Of a DNA stretch of 61,384 bases, positions 17,560 to 27,630 are shown piece by piece. Each line of letters opens with the position of its first letter. Within the stretch, counting starts at the first letter, position 1. Source of the stretch: Anaerolineae bacterium (GTDB lineage: Bacteria > Chloroflexota > Anaerolineae > Anaerolineales > E44-bin32); NCBI GenBank assembly GCA_011192015.1, contig DUET01000080.1:1-61384 (forward strand), given 5' to 3'. A program made the position numbers and the translations under genes. Below the pieces are notes generated by a model that worked only from the letters and a program-made list of their open reading frames with translations, was not told where the DNA came from and made no database searches.

Positions 17560-18020
17560 CTTTACTATGCCTCCCCAGCAAGAATGAGGTTGTACAAATG
17601 GATCGCTGTGACGACGAAATTGCCATGCAGGAGAATCGTGCGTTTGACCTCAACGTTGTTACCCATGCACATCAGAACCAGAAGAGGAAATTACTCTGTA
17701 CGAATCGATCGTTCGAAGATAAAGACCTGCGACACGATGGTTCCTGGAGGGATGTTTGCGTTTGTCCACTTGAACAGAAGTCGGATGATATCACACGTTC
17801 GAGTCCCTACCCACATAAAATAATAGACTCTTAGCGAGGGGATAGGGTTCAAGCCAATTCCAGGACGGGTGATGCCGCGTGGTTGAGTGCTCCTTGGAAT
17901 TTTAATCAACACATTGCTCATCTCCTCGAATCCTAGAATGCCAGATGCAACGGCTTGTTTCTGGGGAAGGGTGTTAGAATCTAAGCAGTCCTTCGACTCA
18001 GTGTTGCTTGGGGGTGTGTG
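17560..18020. other. divergent intergenic region, 461 bases
   Basis: It lies between the MFS gene (-) and a lipoprotein gene (+) and must hold both promoters, but I see no consensus promoter or clear inverted repeat. A GTTCGAGTCCC string near 17797 looks like a tRNA T-arm but no tRNA surrounds it. Confidence 0.45.
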
Positions 18021-18569
18021 ATGCTTCCATCAGGCATGATCGGAAATTCGAAACAAGCGAAGCGCATCTTGATGCTTCTCCTCGCTGCTATCCTGTCGGC
18101 TTGCGGACTCGCCGATTTCGAGCCGGAACCTACTGCTGAACCCATCGGTGATTTCTCCATCTTCATGCCGATCGGAGATCTGATGATCGAAGATGTGCAG
18201 CCTCTCGACGAGATCGTATTGCAGGAAACGCCAGTGCTGTCCATGGATGACATCATCTCCTATGATGCTGAAACACATGTCATCGAGCTTGAGCCCGCGG
18301 TTGCGGAACGCTGGGATGGTCTTGAACTGCCGGGAAATTACTTCGTTGTGGTGGTGGGCAAGGAGCCGATCTACACCGGCGCATTCATGGCGGCGTATTT
18401 CTCCCGCAGCTACGATGGGGTGGTGATCCTGTGGCCCCCGATGGAAGGGGGGCCGAATACGATCAAGATCCAGTTGGGTTATCCGTGGGAGGATTTTTTC
18501 AGTGGTGTAGATCCCCGCGCGGATTCCAGGATCATGGAAGCCCTTCGCCAGGCGGGGAAATTGTACTAG
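18021..18569 (+). CDS. secreted lipoprotein of unknown function
   Basis: The 182-residue product has a signal peptide with lipobox ILSACG (Cys at about residue 29), then a short acidic/Pro linker (EPEPTAEP). The mature part has no family I recognise; the segment NYFVVVVGKEPIYTGAFMAAYFSRSYDGVVILWPP suggests a beta-rich fold. GGGGGTG precedes the ATG; a GTG one codon upstream is also possible. Long antisense frames here are shadows. Confidence 0.7.
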   Translation: MLPSGMIGNSKQAKRILMLLLAAILSACGLADFEPEPTAEPIGDFSIFMPIGDLMIEDVQPLDEIVLQETPVLSMDDIISYDAETHVIELEPAVAERWDGLELPGNYFVVVVGKEPIYTGAFMAAYFSRSYDGVVILWPPMEGGPNTIKIQLGYPWEDFFSGVDPRADSRIMEALRQAGKLY

Positions 18570-18889
18570 CGAGCCGATAGACCTCACAACCCGTGCGATA
18601 CCTGGGGTGTCGAGCGATCCATCCCTCTGCAACGGAACCTCAACGATCGGCGCGTGGACGTCGGCGAAGAGGGTTTCAGCGGCGAACGAACCCAGGTGGA
18701 ATCCAAGGGAATGACAGGCTATTTGCAGGATGTCACTGGCGTGGATGATCCCATCTCCACTACAATACATCAGGATCATCCGGGCGAGGATAGCTTCAGT
18801 TTGTGGGTGCATCCTCGCAACGTTAGGGCATGGACCGCGGTAGATGCCGGACGATGCCCGAAGGTGAGGGCAGGAGAGAGTTCGGACCG
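18570..18889. other. intergenic region, 320 bases
   Basis: It separates the lipoprotein from the thioesterase gene. No gene, hairpin or promoter of note was found; the in-frame extension of the thioesterase frame back to 18830 has no family similarity. Confidence 0.4.
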
Positions 18890-19372
18890 ATGAGTGAAAA
18901 GGCTATCCAAGACTACTATCCCGATGCGTTGAGCCATTGCTATGGTTGCGGGCGCCTCAATCCAGACGGCTTGCAACTCAAGAGCCATTGGGACGGCGAA
19001 GAAGCTGTGGCCGTCGTCCATCCCAGGCCCTATCACATCGCCATTCCAGGTTATGTCTATGGGGGGTTACTGGCTTCGATCGTCGATTGCCACGGTACCG
19101 GAACGGCAGCTGCTGCGGCAACCCAGGCCGCAGGGCATGAGATTTCGGAAGAGACGATCCTGCGTTTCGTGACCGGCTCGTTGCATGTCAAATATCTGAA
19201 GCCGACGCCGATGGGGGTTCCGCTCGAGGTGCGTGGGAAGGCAACGGAGATCAAGGGGCGCAAGGTTGTGGTCAGCATTACAGTCAAGGCTGGAGATGAG
19301 GTGGTGGTTACGGGGGAGGTGGTGGCGCTACAGATGCCGGATCACCTCTTCCCTGAGGGTGGTGTTGGGTAG
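18890..19372 (+). CDS. hotdog-fold thioesterase (PaaI/4HBT type)
   Basis: The 160-residue protein has the single-hotdog pattern: HCYGCGRLNPDGLQLKSHW, then IPGYVYGGLLASIVDCHGTG in place of the usual HGG helix, then GSLHVKYLKPTPMGVPLEVRG. Such enzymes hydrolyse acyl-CoA thioesters. The two N-terminal Cys (CYGC) are common in this subgroup. The substrate is unknown. The gene is not in an obvious operon. Confidence 0.85.
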   Translation: MSEKAIQDYYPDALSHCYGCGRLNPDGLQLKSHWDGEEAVAVVHPRPYHIAIPGYVYGGLLASIVDCHGTGTAAAAATQAAGHEISEETILRFVTGSLHVKYLKPTPMGVPLEVRGKATEIKGRKVVVSITVKAGDEVVVTGEVVALQMPDHLFPEGGVG

Positions 19373-19613
19373 CAGGAGGGGTCCCATGAGCGAGAAGCAG
19401 GAAGGATAATTTCGCCATGGGATGCGATAAGATATTAAGGAAATATTCGGAACCCAAGGGTCAGTGTACGCCTGTGCGAGCGTTGAAGAAGGGCCTTAAG
19501 GAGGATCGGGAAGGGGCACGGGATGAGCGCCCGGGATTGCCGTGCAAAGCCCAACCGTATCGGCTACGCACGCAACAAACCGGATAGCTCAGAATCCACG
19601 GGAACAGATTGCC

Positions 19614-20600
19614 ATGCCAACGAATCTGCCTCCGGAGTACTTCGAAGTCGACAAACGCTACCGGGCTGCTAAAACGCCAGCGGAGAAGATCGAGACGCTC
19701 GAAGAGCTCCTGAGCACGATCCCCAAACACAAGGGTACGGACAAACTCCGAGGCGATTTGCGCAGGAAGCTTGCCAAGTTGAAGGCCTCGGCCCAAACCC
19801 GAAAAAAGACGGGAAAGCGTGATACCGGCTTCCGCATCGATCGCGAGGGCGCGGGGCAGGTGTTGGTGATTGGATCGGCCAATACCGGAAAATCATCACT
19901 CGTGGCTGCCCTCACCAACGCCACCCCGGAAGTTTCAGAATCACCCTTTTCAACCTGGGCTGCTACTCCTGGAATGATGCCCATCGAGAATGTCCAGGTT
20001 CAATTAATTGACACTCCCCCCCTGAACCGTGACTTCATCGAACCGGAATTGATGGACCTGATCCGCAGATGTGATCTGATCTTGATCGTTTTGGATCTGC
20101 ATACACAGCCAATCCAGCAACTCGAGGACACTCTGACGCAGATGAGGGAACACCGCATCCTGCCGCTGCGATTGAAGGCGGAACACGAAGGAGAGCGCCG
20201 TCTCACCTTCGTTCCAATCCTGGTGTTGGTCAACAAGTGCGATGATGATTCTTGCGACAGTGACTTCGAGGCGCTTTGTGAATTGCTCGAAAACCGTTGG
20301 CCCATGCTGCCCGTTTCGTCCAAGACGGGGCGTAATCTCGATCGCCTGAAGCAGGAAGTGTTCGATCGACTGGAGCTCGTGCGCGTGTATTCTAAGATCC
20401 CCGGCAAGGAGCCCGACATCCAATCCCCGTTTGTTATGAAGCGAGGGGGTACGGTGGAGGAATTCGCCAGCAAAGTTCATCAAGATTTCGTCAAGAATTT
20501 AAAAACCGCCCGGGTTTGGGGCAGTTCGGCCTTCGATGGGCAGATGGTCCCGAGAGATTACGTGCTGCATGATGAGGACGTGGTTGAACTGCGCACCTGA
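19614..20600 (+). CDS. OBG/DRG-like GTPase with TGS domain
   Basis: In this 328-residue protein an N-terminal helical hairpin (PTNLPPEYFEVDKRYRAAKT) precedes a GTPase domain with G1 GSANTGKSSLV, G3 DTPP, G4 NKCD and a G5-like PVSSK, then a C-terminal TGS domain (VMKRGGTVEEFASKVHQDF, DYVLHDEDVVEL). The layout and TGS ending match the DRG branch, which is best known from archaea and eukaryotes and acts on ribosomes. The ATG at 19614 is preferred over an upstream in-frame start at 19542. Confidence 0.88.
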   Translation: MPTNLPPEYFEVDKRYRAAKTPAEKIETLEELLSTIPKHKGTDKLRGDLRRKLAKLKASAQTRKKTGKRDTGFRIDREGAGQVLVIGSANTGKSSLVAALTNATPEVSESPFSTWAATPGMMPIENVQVQLIDTPPLNRDFIEPELMDLIRRCDLILIVLDLHTQPIQQLEDTLTQMREHRILPLRLKAEHEGERRLTFVPILVLVNKCDDDSCDSDFEALCELLENRWPMLPVSSKTGRNLDRLKQEVFDRLELVRVYSKIPGKEPDIQSPFVMKRGGTVEEFASKVHQDFVKNLKTARVWGSSAFDGQMVPRDYVLHDEDVVELRT

Positions 20601-20699
20601 TCTTCCGGCGCGTGGACTTTCGAAATTTAGGATCGTGTGGCAGCGCGGAAGCGCATGAATCTGACTGTGGACCGGAATTCTGAGTCATGGAGCTGAAGA

Positions 20700-20891
20700 A
20701 TGGAATGCAATCAGGAACGCAATCTCGCAAAGTGCAACTGCACCTACGAACCCTGCTCTCGTAAAGGACTTTGTTGCGAGTGCATCAGCTACCATCTGAA
20801 GATGCGTGAGCTGCCTGCATGCTGCTTTCCTGCGGATGCCGAACGCACCTACGATCGATCCTTCGAGCATTTCGTGCGGCTTCATTTCTGA
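20700..20891 (+). CDS. DUF6485-family small Cys-rich protein
   Basis: The 63-residue product reads [20 protein letters not shown] followed by [24 protein letters not shown], a pattern I associate with the DUF6485 family of small cytosolic proteins. Its nine cysteines suggest one or two metal or Fe-S sites. Function is not known. It sits between the TGS GTPase and the beta-flower gene on the same strand. Confidence 0.8.
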   Translation: MECNQERNLAKCNCTYEPCSRKGLCCECISYHLKMRELPACCFPADAERTYDRSFEHFVRLHF

Positions 20892-20961
20892 GCACACCGC
20901 CGCCCCGTCGAGCGAAGTGGGGAAACCTGCTTGGAAGGGGGTGTGCAGGAAGGAGCGGAAA

Positions 20962-21324
20962 ATGGAACAGACCATGTTCGACCATCAAGGTTCACCGATC
21001 GCCTACAGCGACGATAAGAAGACCATTCACCTCTACTCAGGAAAGACCGTGGCCTATATCGAGAAAGGGTCGGTGTATGCCTTTGGTAGCAAGCATTTGG
21101 GCACACTGCAGCGGGGCTGGCTGTGGGATAACAACGGCCACTGTGTTTTCTTCACAGAGACGGCGACGCGCACTGGACCACCGAGGCTCGTCATGCGTGC
21201 TAAACCTGTGAAGAACGTAAAGAAACTGCAGCGTGCCAGAGGCCTGAAACAACGCAAACCCCAGACTCCATCAAAGCGAAGAACCTGGTCTCAGCATTCG
21301 GGGCTTCGATTCTTCAATCTCTGA
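20962..21324 (+). CDS. four-fold beta-flower type protein
   Basis: The 120-residue protein has short repeated beta hairpins: MFDHQGSPIAYSDDKKTIHL, YSGKTVAYIEKGSVYAFGSK, HLGTLQRGWLWDNNGHCVFF. This is the pattern of the family called 4-fold beta flower. The C-terminus is basic and probably disordered. Function is unknown. AAGGAG lies 6 nt before the ATG; the frame is open upstream to 20806 but that part overlaps the DUF6485 gene. Confidence 0.72.
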   Translation: MEQTMFDHQGSPIAYSDDKKTIHLYSGKTVAYIEKGSVYAFGSKHLGTLQRGWLWDNNGHCVFFTETATRTGPPRLVMRAKPVKNVKKLQRARGLKQRKPQTPSKRRTWSQHSGLRFFNL

Positions 21325-21403
21325 CTTCAATTCGTTTCAAGCTGGAATGGTTCATTCCCGGAGCCAATACTTTCATAATTCAATCCAAAGGAGGGACGCA
21401 GAG

Positions 21404-21940
21404 ATGCATACCCAAAAGCGATGGTTGATTGGCATCAATGTACTCGGTGGTGCTGCTGTGATCGGCAGTTACATTCAAGGCATCCTGACACACGAGGATG
21501 CCGGCACTGTGCTTTGGGGAGGTGTTCCCCCATCCATCCAGTCCCTATCCACAGCGTGGATGCCTGTGGCAGTACTGGGCTATTTTGCCTTCACGGGCTA
21601 CCTGCTCTTTGCCCTTGATGCGGATCAGGCGCGCATTGGTAACCGTTTCGGTTATCGTCTCTTCCATTGGATCTACTTGGGCATCCTTGTGCCCTCAGCG
21701 CTGTGGATGCCACTCACGTTTGGCATGATTGAGCAGCCAAGCAGCGTTTTGTGGTGGGCGATCACCGTCGTCCTGATCTTGGTTGGGCTCGTTTCGTTGG
21801 GCTTGCTGGCTGCATTGCTGGCCCTCAAAGTGCCGCGTAAAGGTTGGACGTATTGGTTGGCCGTTATCGGGACGGTTGGTTTCTCCGTGCAGACCGTGAT
21901 CATGGATGCGGTGCTGTGGGTGGTTTACTTCCGGATCTAG
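21404..21940 (+). CDS. multi-pass membrane protein, unknown
   Basis: The 178 residues form about five hydrophobic helices (for example INVLGGAAVIGSYIQGIL, WAITVVLILVGLVSLGLLAA). No catalytic motif or family is recognised. A strong AAAGGAGGG ribosome-binding site supports the ATG at 21404. It lies 91 nt before the plsY-like gene. Confidence 0.7.
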   Translation: MHTQKRWLIGINVLGGAAVIGSYIQGILTHEDAGTVLWGGVPPSIQSLSTAWMPVAVLGYFAFTGYLLFALDADQARIGNRFGYRLFHWIYLGILVPSALWMPLTFGMIEQPSSVLWWAITVVLILVGLVSLGLLAALLALKVPRKGWTYWLAVIGTVGFSVQTVIMDAVLWVVYFRI

Positions 21941-22031
21941 AACCGGCCAATCGGGTTACCCGGGAAGGGGTCTGAGCCGATTGGAGCGGGGATTCATGCA
22001 CCATAACAACGCGAAGGCATAGGTGAGTATC

Positions 22032-22601
22032 ATGCAGGACTGGATGATCATCCTTCTGGCCTACTTGCTGGGATCCATTCCCTTTTCGTACATCATCACG
22101 CGCATCATCGTGAGCCTGGACATCCGCCGCCTGGGGAACGGCAACGCAGGCGGAAAAAATACCATGGAATCGGTCGGCATCCTGCCAGGCTTGTTGGCAG
22201 CCTTGCTGGACATCTCCAAGGGAGCTCTGGCTGTGTTGCTCGCGCAGCGTTTCTCCGATTCCGAGCTCGTGATCTATCTTGCCGGCGCGGCAGCTGTTCT
22301 GGGACATGATTTTCCCATTTATCTGGGATTTCGCGGAGGCCAGGGCATGGCGGCTTTGACGGGAACGTTTTTGATCTTCATGCCCTTTCTGGTTGCGATC
22401 GCCGCGCTGGCGTGTTTCATCACGCTCTGGATCACGAAGAAGTGGGACACGAGCTGCCTCGTCGGTTTTATACTGCTCGTGATCTTGATGCTGATGACCA
22501 GGCAGTCGCTCGGATTGCTGCTGTATACGTTGATCATGCTGCCCACGCTGGCGGCTACGAAGCTCTTGCAGAAGCGACAAGCGCGCACAGAACACGTTTG
22601 A
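22032..22601 (+). CDS. plsY: PlsY-like glycerol-3-phosphate acyltransferase
   Basis: This 189-residue membrane protein shows the PlsY motifs in divergent form: LLGSIPFSYIITRI, GNGNAGGKNTMESVG (GNxGATN in typical PlsY) and GHDFPIYLGFRGGQGMAAL (GHxFPxFLxFxGGKGxA). PlsY acylates glycerol-3-phosphate with acyl phosphate in phospholipid synthesis. The changed second motif and GGQG for GGKG mean altered substrate or activity is possible. GTG 22023 is an alternative start. Confidence 0.85.
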   Translation: MQDWMIILLAYLLGSIPFSYIITRIIVSLDIRRLGNGNAGGKNTMESVGILPGLLAALLDISKGALAVLLAQRFSDSELVIYLAGAAAVLGHDFPIYLGFRGGQGMAALTGTFLIFMPFLVAIAALACFITLWITKKWDTSCLVGFILLVILMLMTRQSLGLLLYTLIMLPTLAATKLLQKRQARTEHV

Positions 22602-22624
22602 ATCCTCCATTCAGGGAGACGGCC

Positions 22625-23209
22625 ATGGATTTCTCGCACAGCACAGCAGGCATGCGCATGCGTAAGACCTTCAAGGTCCTCAACCGTTACATGATCCTGA
22701 TGTGGCGTTTGGGATTGGGCTCTTGGTTGAAGAACAAGGAGACTTGGGGCCAGGTCTTGGTGATCGTACACAAAGGCCGAAAGACCGGCTTAAAACGATA
22801 CGCTCCGGTCAATTACGCGCAGGTGAACGGGGAACTCTATTGCGCTGCCGCATATGGTACGCGCGCGGATTGGTATCGCAATCTCATGGCCAACCCCGAG
22901 ATGGAAATCTGGCACCCGGAGGGCCGCTGGGAGGGAGTTGCCGAAGATGTGTCGGGTTCGGAGGATCGCGTTGCCTTGATGCGTGAGGTACTCATTGGAA
23001 GCGGATTCGCAGCGAGGGTTTTCGGCCTCAATCCGCATGCACTTTCTGACGAGGAACTCGCAAAGATCACACAGCCTTATCGCTTGCTTCACCTGAGGCG
23101 GGTAAACGCCCTGACAGGTCCTGGCGGGCCGGGGGATCTGGCTTGGATTTGGCCGTTGACAACGGTCGGACTGCTGTGGATCCTGCTGCGCAGAAGGCGT
23201 AGACGGTAA
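22625..23209 (+). CDS. Ddn-like deazaflavin-dependent nitroreductase family protein
   Basis: The split-barrel core is visible in WGQVLVIVHKGRKTGLKRYAPVNYAQVNGELYCAAAYG and ADWYRNLMANPEMEIWHPEGRW, as in Mycobacterium Ddn/DUF385 proteins that bind F420 or related flavins. The C-terminus adds a transmembrane helix (IWPLTTVGLLWILL) and a polyarginine end, so it is probably tethered to the membrane's inner face. It starts 24 nt after plsY and may be co-transcribed. Confidence 0.85.
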   Translation: MDFSHSTAGMRMRKTFKVLNRYMILMWRLGLGSWLKNKETWGQVLVIVHKGRKTGLKRYAPVNYAQVNGELYCAAAYGTRADWYRNLMANPEMEIWHPEGRWEGVAEDVSGSEDRVALMREVLIGSGFAARVFGLNPHALSDEELAKITQPYRLLHLRRVNALTGPGGPGDLAWIWPLTTVGLLWILLRRRRRR

Positions 23210-23478
23210 TGTCGTGATTGGAGGTTATCCGCGCGTGCTTGCGTTCTGTACACAGAAGAACCCAAATCCCGCTTCCTCGTGGTCAAATACTTGGCCTGGT
23301 GATAGACTTCAGCTGCTTTGAAACCCGCAATCCCTTTCTGCGTATAGAATCGTAGAGGGCCTCTGGATTTCGGGTCAGTATACGGGAGCGAGTAGAAACA
23401 TATCCAATGTATATGAGCCAGGTAATTTTCGCAGGTACAAGGAAATAGCGGAATTACATCTAATCGATGGAGGCAAAC

Positions 23479-24234
23479 GTGAGAAGTACATTGTCATTGT
23501 TGGTCCTTGTGGTAACGGCTCTTTCTTTGGCTGGTTGTGGATTCGTCTTAAATCTTCCGAGCCTGGAACCCCGGATCGAGGGTTCGGGGAACATAATCTC
23601 TGAAGTTAGAGAGGTTTCAGGCTTCACCAGGATTGTGCTCTCAGGAGCCGGTGATCTGACGATCACTCAGGGCGACGGCCATGCGTTGACGGTTCGAACG
23701 GATGACAACCTGATGGATTACGTCAAGACCGAGGTTCTCGGAGACACGCTCGTTTTGGGTTTCACGGATGAAGCCAGAAGCAAGAATCTCCGGCCAACGC
23801 AGGGGTGGAACTACGAAATCACCATCGAGGAGCTTGAGGATATCGCGATCTCGGGCGCGGGAATGATCACATCCGACAGCATCCAGGGTGATGAGTTGAA
23901 GATCTCGATCTCCGGATCGGGCGATATCCGCCTGCCAGATTTGAGAATAGATGATCTTGACATACACATTTCTGGATCGGGCGAAATCGAGATGATTGGA
24001 GAAGCCACGCGGCAGAGGTTCACGATCGCGGGATCCGGGGACATCGATGCTGGAGATCTGCAAGGCGAGGATGTCAACGTCGCCATACAAGGTTCGGGCA
24101 ACGTTACGGTTTGGGCATCCGAAACCTTGCTGGTGATGATTGCTGGGAGTGGTGATGTCAATTACTACGGCAGTCCTGAGATCGTCCAATCCATCCTGGG
24201 ACTGGGAAGTGTACACAGCCTGGGACAGAAATAG
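23479..24234 (+). CDS. lipoprotein with GIN (DUF2807) beta-helix domain
   Basis: After a signal peptide with lipobox LSLAGCG come about 215 residues of repeating strands with turns reading SGAGD, SGAGM, SGSGD, SGSGE, AGSGD, QGSGN and AGSGD, the mark of the head GIN domain (DUF2807), a right-handed beta-helix thought to bind surface partners. GTG at 23479 has GGAGG 5 nt upstream; the ATG at 23467 contains that site itself and lacks its own, so the GTG is preferred. A hairpin terminator follows. Confidence 0.88.
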   Translation: MRSTLSLLVLVVTALSLAGCGFVLNLPSLEPRIEGSGNIISEVREVSGFTRIVLSGAGDLTITQGDGHALTVRTDDNLMDYVKTEVLGDTLVLGFTDEARSKNLRPTQGWNYEITIEELEDIAISGAGMITSDSIQGDELKISISGSGDIRLPDLRIDDLDIHISGSGEIEMIGEATRQRFTIAGSGDIDAGDLQGEDVNVAIQGSGNVTVWASETLLVMIAGSGDVNYYGSPEIVQSILGLGSVHSLGQK

Positions 24235-24253
24235 GTTCGAGCCACAATCAAGC

Positions 24254-24284
24254 GCGGAATGCTGGATGATCTCCGGCATTCCGC
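24254..24284 (+). terminator. hairpin after the GIN-domain gene
   Basis: GCGGAATGC (24254-24262) and GCATTCCGC (24276-24284) form a 9-bp stem, tail AGTTCTG. It is a probable terminator with a weak T-run. Confidence 0.55.
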
Positions 24285-24308
24285 AGTTCTGTCGAGATCG
24301 ATGATCTT

Positions 24309-25139
24309 ATGATCAAGATCAGCCACTATGGCGCCGTCACGCGTTTTGATTTGGCCAGAACGATTGCTGGCCGAGGGCGCTATTGGACAGCGGCCTACCT
24401 TATCGACGACTTGCTGATCGACAGCGGTTGTGCATATACGGCTTCGGAATTCACCCGACAACTAGAAGATCGATCCATCGCGCGTATTGTCAACACTCAC
24501 TCGCACGAGGATCACATCGGGGCTAATGCTTCTCTGCAGCGCCAGAGAAGCGGAATACAGATTTTAGCCCACGAGCTTGCGCTTCCCGTACTCGCTGATC
24601 CTCGGGAGAAACAACCCATTCGCCTCTACCAACGTGTGTTCTGGGGTTGGCCTGAACCCAGCGCGGCGAATCCTGTGATGGAGGGCGACGTCATCGAAAC
24701 CGAGCACCACAACTTCCAGGTGCTGCACACACCTGGGCACAGCCCGGATCACATCTGTCTGTACGAATCCACACAGGGGTGGATCTTCAGCGGGGATATG
24801 TTCGTGGGTGGACAGGAGCGCGCCCTGCGAGCGGATTACGACATCTGGGGCATCCTTGCCTCCCTCAAACGTCTGGCAGGATTGCGGGCGAGTATGCTCT
24901 TTCCGGCTTGTGCGCGTGTGCGTTCCAATCCCAAGGGGGAGCTTCTGGCCAAGATCGCCTATCTGGAGGAGAAGATCGGGCGCGTGATCGAGCTTCATCG
25001 AAGGGGATGTAGTGTGGGCGCAATCACGCGGCAGGTGTTCGGTGGCCCCATGCCCGTTGAACTCATCACCATGGGCAATTTCACCCGCAGGCACATGGTG
25101 TCTTCCATACTTCGGCGGAATTCCGAATCGAGTGATTGA
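24309..25139 (+). CDS. metallo-beta-lactamase-fold hydrolase
   Basis: The 276-residue protein has the HxHxDH metal motif in NTHSHEDHIGANASL, the third ligand in LHTPGHSPDHICLY and the bridging Asp in WIFSGDMFVGG. This is the glyoxalase II-like subgroup with a C-terminal helical segment (ELLAKIAYLEEKIGRVIELH) as in LACTB2-like and related hydrolases. The substrate is not evident. The gene is convergent with the CDF transporter. Confidence 0.88.
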   Translation: MIKISHYGAVTRFDLARTIAGRGRYWTAAYLIDDLLIDSGCAYTASEFTRQLEDRSIARIVNTHSHEDHIGANASLQRQRSGIQILAHELALPVLADPREKQPIRLYQRVFWGWPEPSAANPVMEGDVIETEHHNFQVLHTPGHSPDHICLYESTQGWIFSGDMFVGGQERALRADYDIWGILASLKRLAGLRASMLFPACARVRSNPKGELLAKIAYLEEKIGRVIELHRRGCSVGAITRQVFGGPMPVELITMGNFTRRHMVSSILRRNSESSD

Positions 25140-25193
25140 AGCTCATCCCCCAGCTATCTTTGTCCGAATCGTGATGCAGATATTCAAGGGGAG

Positions 25194-26114
25194 TTATGCC
25201 GTTTCTTCCCGTGGCGGCTTCCAGGGTTCGGGATGTACGGTGACGTCCGCGCCAGGGAGTTCTGCCTCGATGGTGGCTTCGATCGTTTCTGTCAGGGCGT
25301 GGGCTGCTTCGAGCGTCTGGGTACCATCCAGCAGGACATGGATGTCCACAAAGAACTGCGGTCCTGAGGAGCGCACGCGGATCCGATGACAATCCTCCAC
25401 CCCGGGAATGCTTTCCACGCTGGTTTTGATCTTTTCCCGAACACCTGCAGGAGCTACATCCAACAGGGCTTGCACGGTGCGTACACCCAGTTTTGCACCA
25501 ACTACGATGACGATGACAGCCACTGCAAGCGCTGCGATGGGATCCGCTGCGCTTAAAAACTCTGCCTCCGGGAACACGGTTTTAAGACGGACGGCGATTA
25601 AACCCAGGATGACGACCGAAGAACTCCAAATATCCGTGCTGAAGTGAAGCGCGTCCGCCTCCAGCGCCTGGCTCCTGTGTTTATGGGCGGCTTGATAGAG
25701 GACTTTGGATCGTGAGTAATCGACGATGATTGAAATCCCCATGACCAGAAAAGCCCAGATCGAAGCGTCAACTTCCACTGTTTTGACGAACAGGCGCTCG
25801 ATGGCTTCATAAACGATCCAGATGCATGTCACCAAGAGCAGCAGAGTCTCGAAAAGAGCGGAGAGATTCTCGATCTTGCCGTGGCCGTAGAGGTGATCGT
25901 GATCCGCGGGTTTACCCGCAGCTCGAACGGCCCAATAGGTGACCAGCGCCGCGCCCAGATCCAATCCCGAATGGGCGGCTTCGGCCAGGATTCCCAGACT
26001 GCCGGTCAGGAACCCCACGATGATCTTCATGAGCGTAAGAAAGGCGGCTGCGATAACGGAGGTCAGCGCAGCGGACCTTTTCTCGCGTTCAGCAGCCTGA
26101 TGTGTGTCGATCAT
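25194..26114 (-). CDS. cation diffusion facilitator metal transporter
   Basis: At 306 residues with about six membrane helices this is a complete CDF exporter. The intramembrane metal site is visible as HSGLD in AEAAHSGLDLGAALVTYWAV and HFSTD in DALHFSTDIWSSSVVIL (H-x3-D in each). PADHDHLYGHGKIEN is the family signature. The cytosolic C-terminal domain has a CDF metal-binding dimer fold with HRIRVRSSGPQFFVDIHV. The H/D site suggests Zn, Fe or similar. It is a single-gene unit. Confidence 0.92.
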   Translation of the reverse strand: MIDTHQAAEREKRSAALTSVIAAAFLTLMKIIVGFLTGSLGILAEAAHSGLDLGAALVTYWAVRAAGKPADHDHLYGHGKIENLSALFETLLLLVTCIWIVYEAIERLFVKTVEVDASIWAFLVMGISIIVDYSRSKVLYQAAHKHRSQALEADALHFSTDIWSSSVVILGLIAVRLKTVFPEAEFLSAADPIAALAVAVIVIVVGAKLGVRTVQALLDVAPAGVREKIKTSVESIPGVEDCHRIRVRSSGPQFFVDIHVLLDGTQTLEAAHALTETIEATIEAELPGADVTVHPEPWKPPREETA

Positions 26115-26764
<650 letters not shown>

Positions 26765-26803
26765 TCTCTAGCTGAATTCAGCAGAAAGCCGTACTGTTGA
26801 ACT

Positions 26804-26821
26804 AGCCCCACACCCGTGGGG
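26804..26821 (+). terminator. hairpin after the ferredoxin gene
   Basis: GCCCCAC-ACCC-GTGGGGC forms a 7-bp stem about 40 nt after the stop; a second hairpin (ACCGCGCG / CGCGCGGT) follows near 26874-26897. There is no T-run after either. Confidence 0.5.
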
Positions 26822-27109
26822 CAGTTCCTCTCTCCATGCTGAGTTCGTCGTGCCCATAAATTGTAAAGCTTGAACCGCGCGTCCATGGGCGCGCGGTCAT
26901 GATTCCATCACCATCAAAGCAATGTTTCCGGTTGGGCGCGGATTTGATCCTACTCGAACATATGTATCGATCGGTACAGGATCGAGAAGCCACCCGCCGA
27001 TGTCGACGCTATAATTGCAATGATCCCCGAACCACTCGAATGGGCGTTCCGCTTCAGAAGCGAACGACCTTTTGGAGCCAATCATCCGATCCTTCCAAAG
27101 GAGGTCATC

Positions 27110-27526
27110 GTGAAGCGTCTGCTGTTTATCTTTTGGCTCATGTTCTTTCTTTCCGCATGCGGGACGGTTGATGCGCTGCTGAATCCGCCCTCGGCTGCGG
27201 ATCAAACTCCTTTGTCAACCCTCGATGTGCCGGATGGGCTCGTCGGCGAATTTTATTGCATGGGTCATGAATTCGGACTGCTGGCCTTTGCCGGGCGATT
27301 GGTCCTGGAGGAGCGAGGGGATGCGGTTCTTTATTGGATGGACATGGATCCTGCAGTGGAGGGGATCTGGCGTTATGATCCCGTTGTCGACCAGGTAACG
27401 TTTTCCGACGAGATGGAGATCAGTCACGCTGAATTCGATCCGGAATTTGCGGTTCTACAGGTGTATCTGCGTGAGGGCGTGGAAAGAGCCCACGTTGAAC
27501 TGGGCGTGATGACCTGTCAGCCGTAA
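27110..27526 (+). CDS. small secreted lipoprotein
   Basis: A GTG at 27110 with AAAGGAGG 6 nt upstream starts a clean signal peptide (MKRLLFIFWLMFFLSACGT) with lipobox LSAC. The 138-residue protein has a short linker and a beta-rich domain (GLVGEFYCMGHEFGLLAFAG, RYDPVVDQVTFSDEM) holding two Cys that may form a disulfide. The family is unknown. An upstream in-frame start (27020) would destroy the signal peptide. Confidence 0.72.
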   Translation: MKRLLFIFWLMFFLSACGTVDALLNPPSAADQTPLSTLDVPDGLVGEFYCMGHEFGLLAFAGRLVLEERGDAVLYWMDMDPAVEGIWRYDPVVDQVTFSDEMEISHAEFDPEFAVLQVYLREGVERAHVELGVMTCQP

Positions 27527-27630
27527 GAATAGGAACGCCATCTCCGTTCAGCCGAGAGTGGGGGAATTCCCGGCATGGGCATCGCTGCGTACGTGAACCG
27601 TGATCCTCATGCCATCAAGGTGCGTATTGG

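Noticed and set aside
17790-17820. GTTCGAGTCCC string suggesting a tRNA T-arm
   Set aside because: No acceptor, D or anticodon stem can be drawn around it on either strand.
18030-18812. 260-residue open frame antisense to the lipoprotein gene
   Set aside because: The plus-strand frame has a lipobox and ribosome-binding site; the antisense frame has neither.
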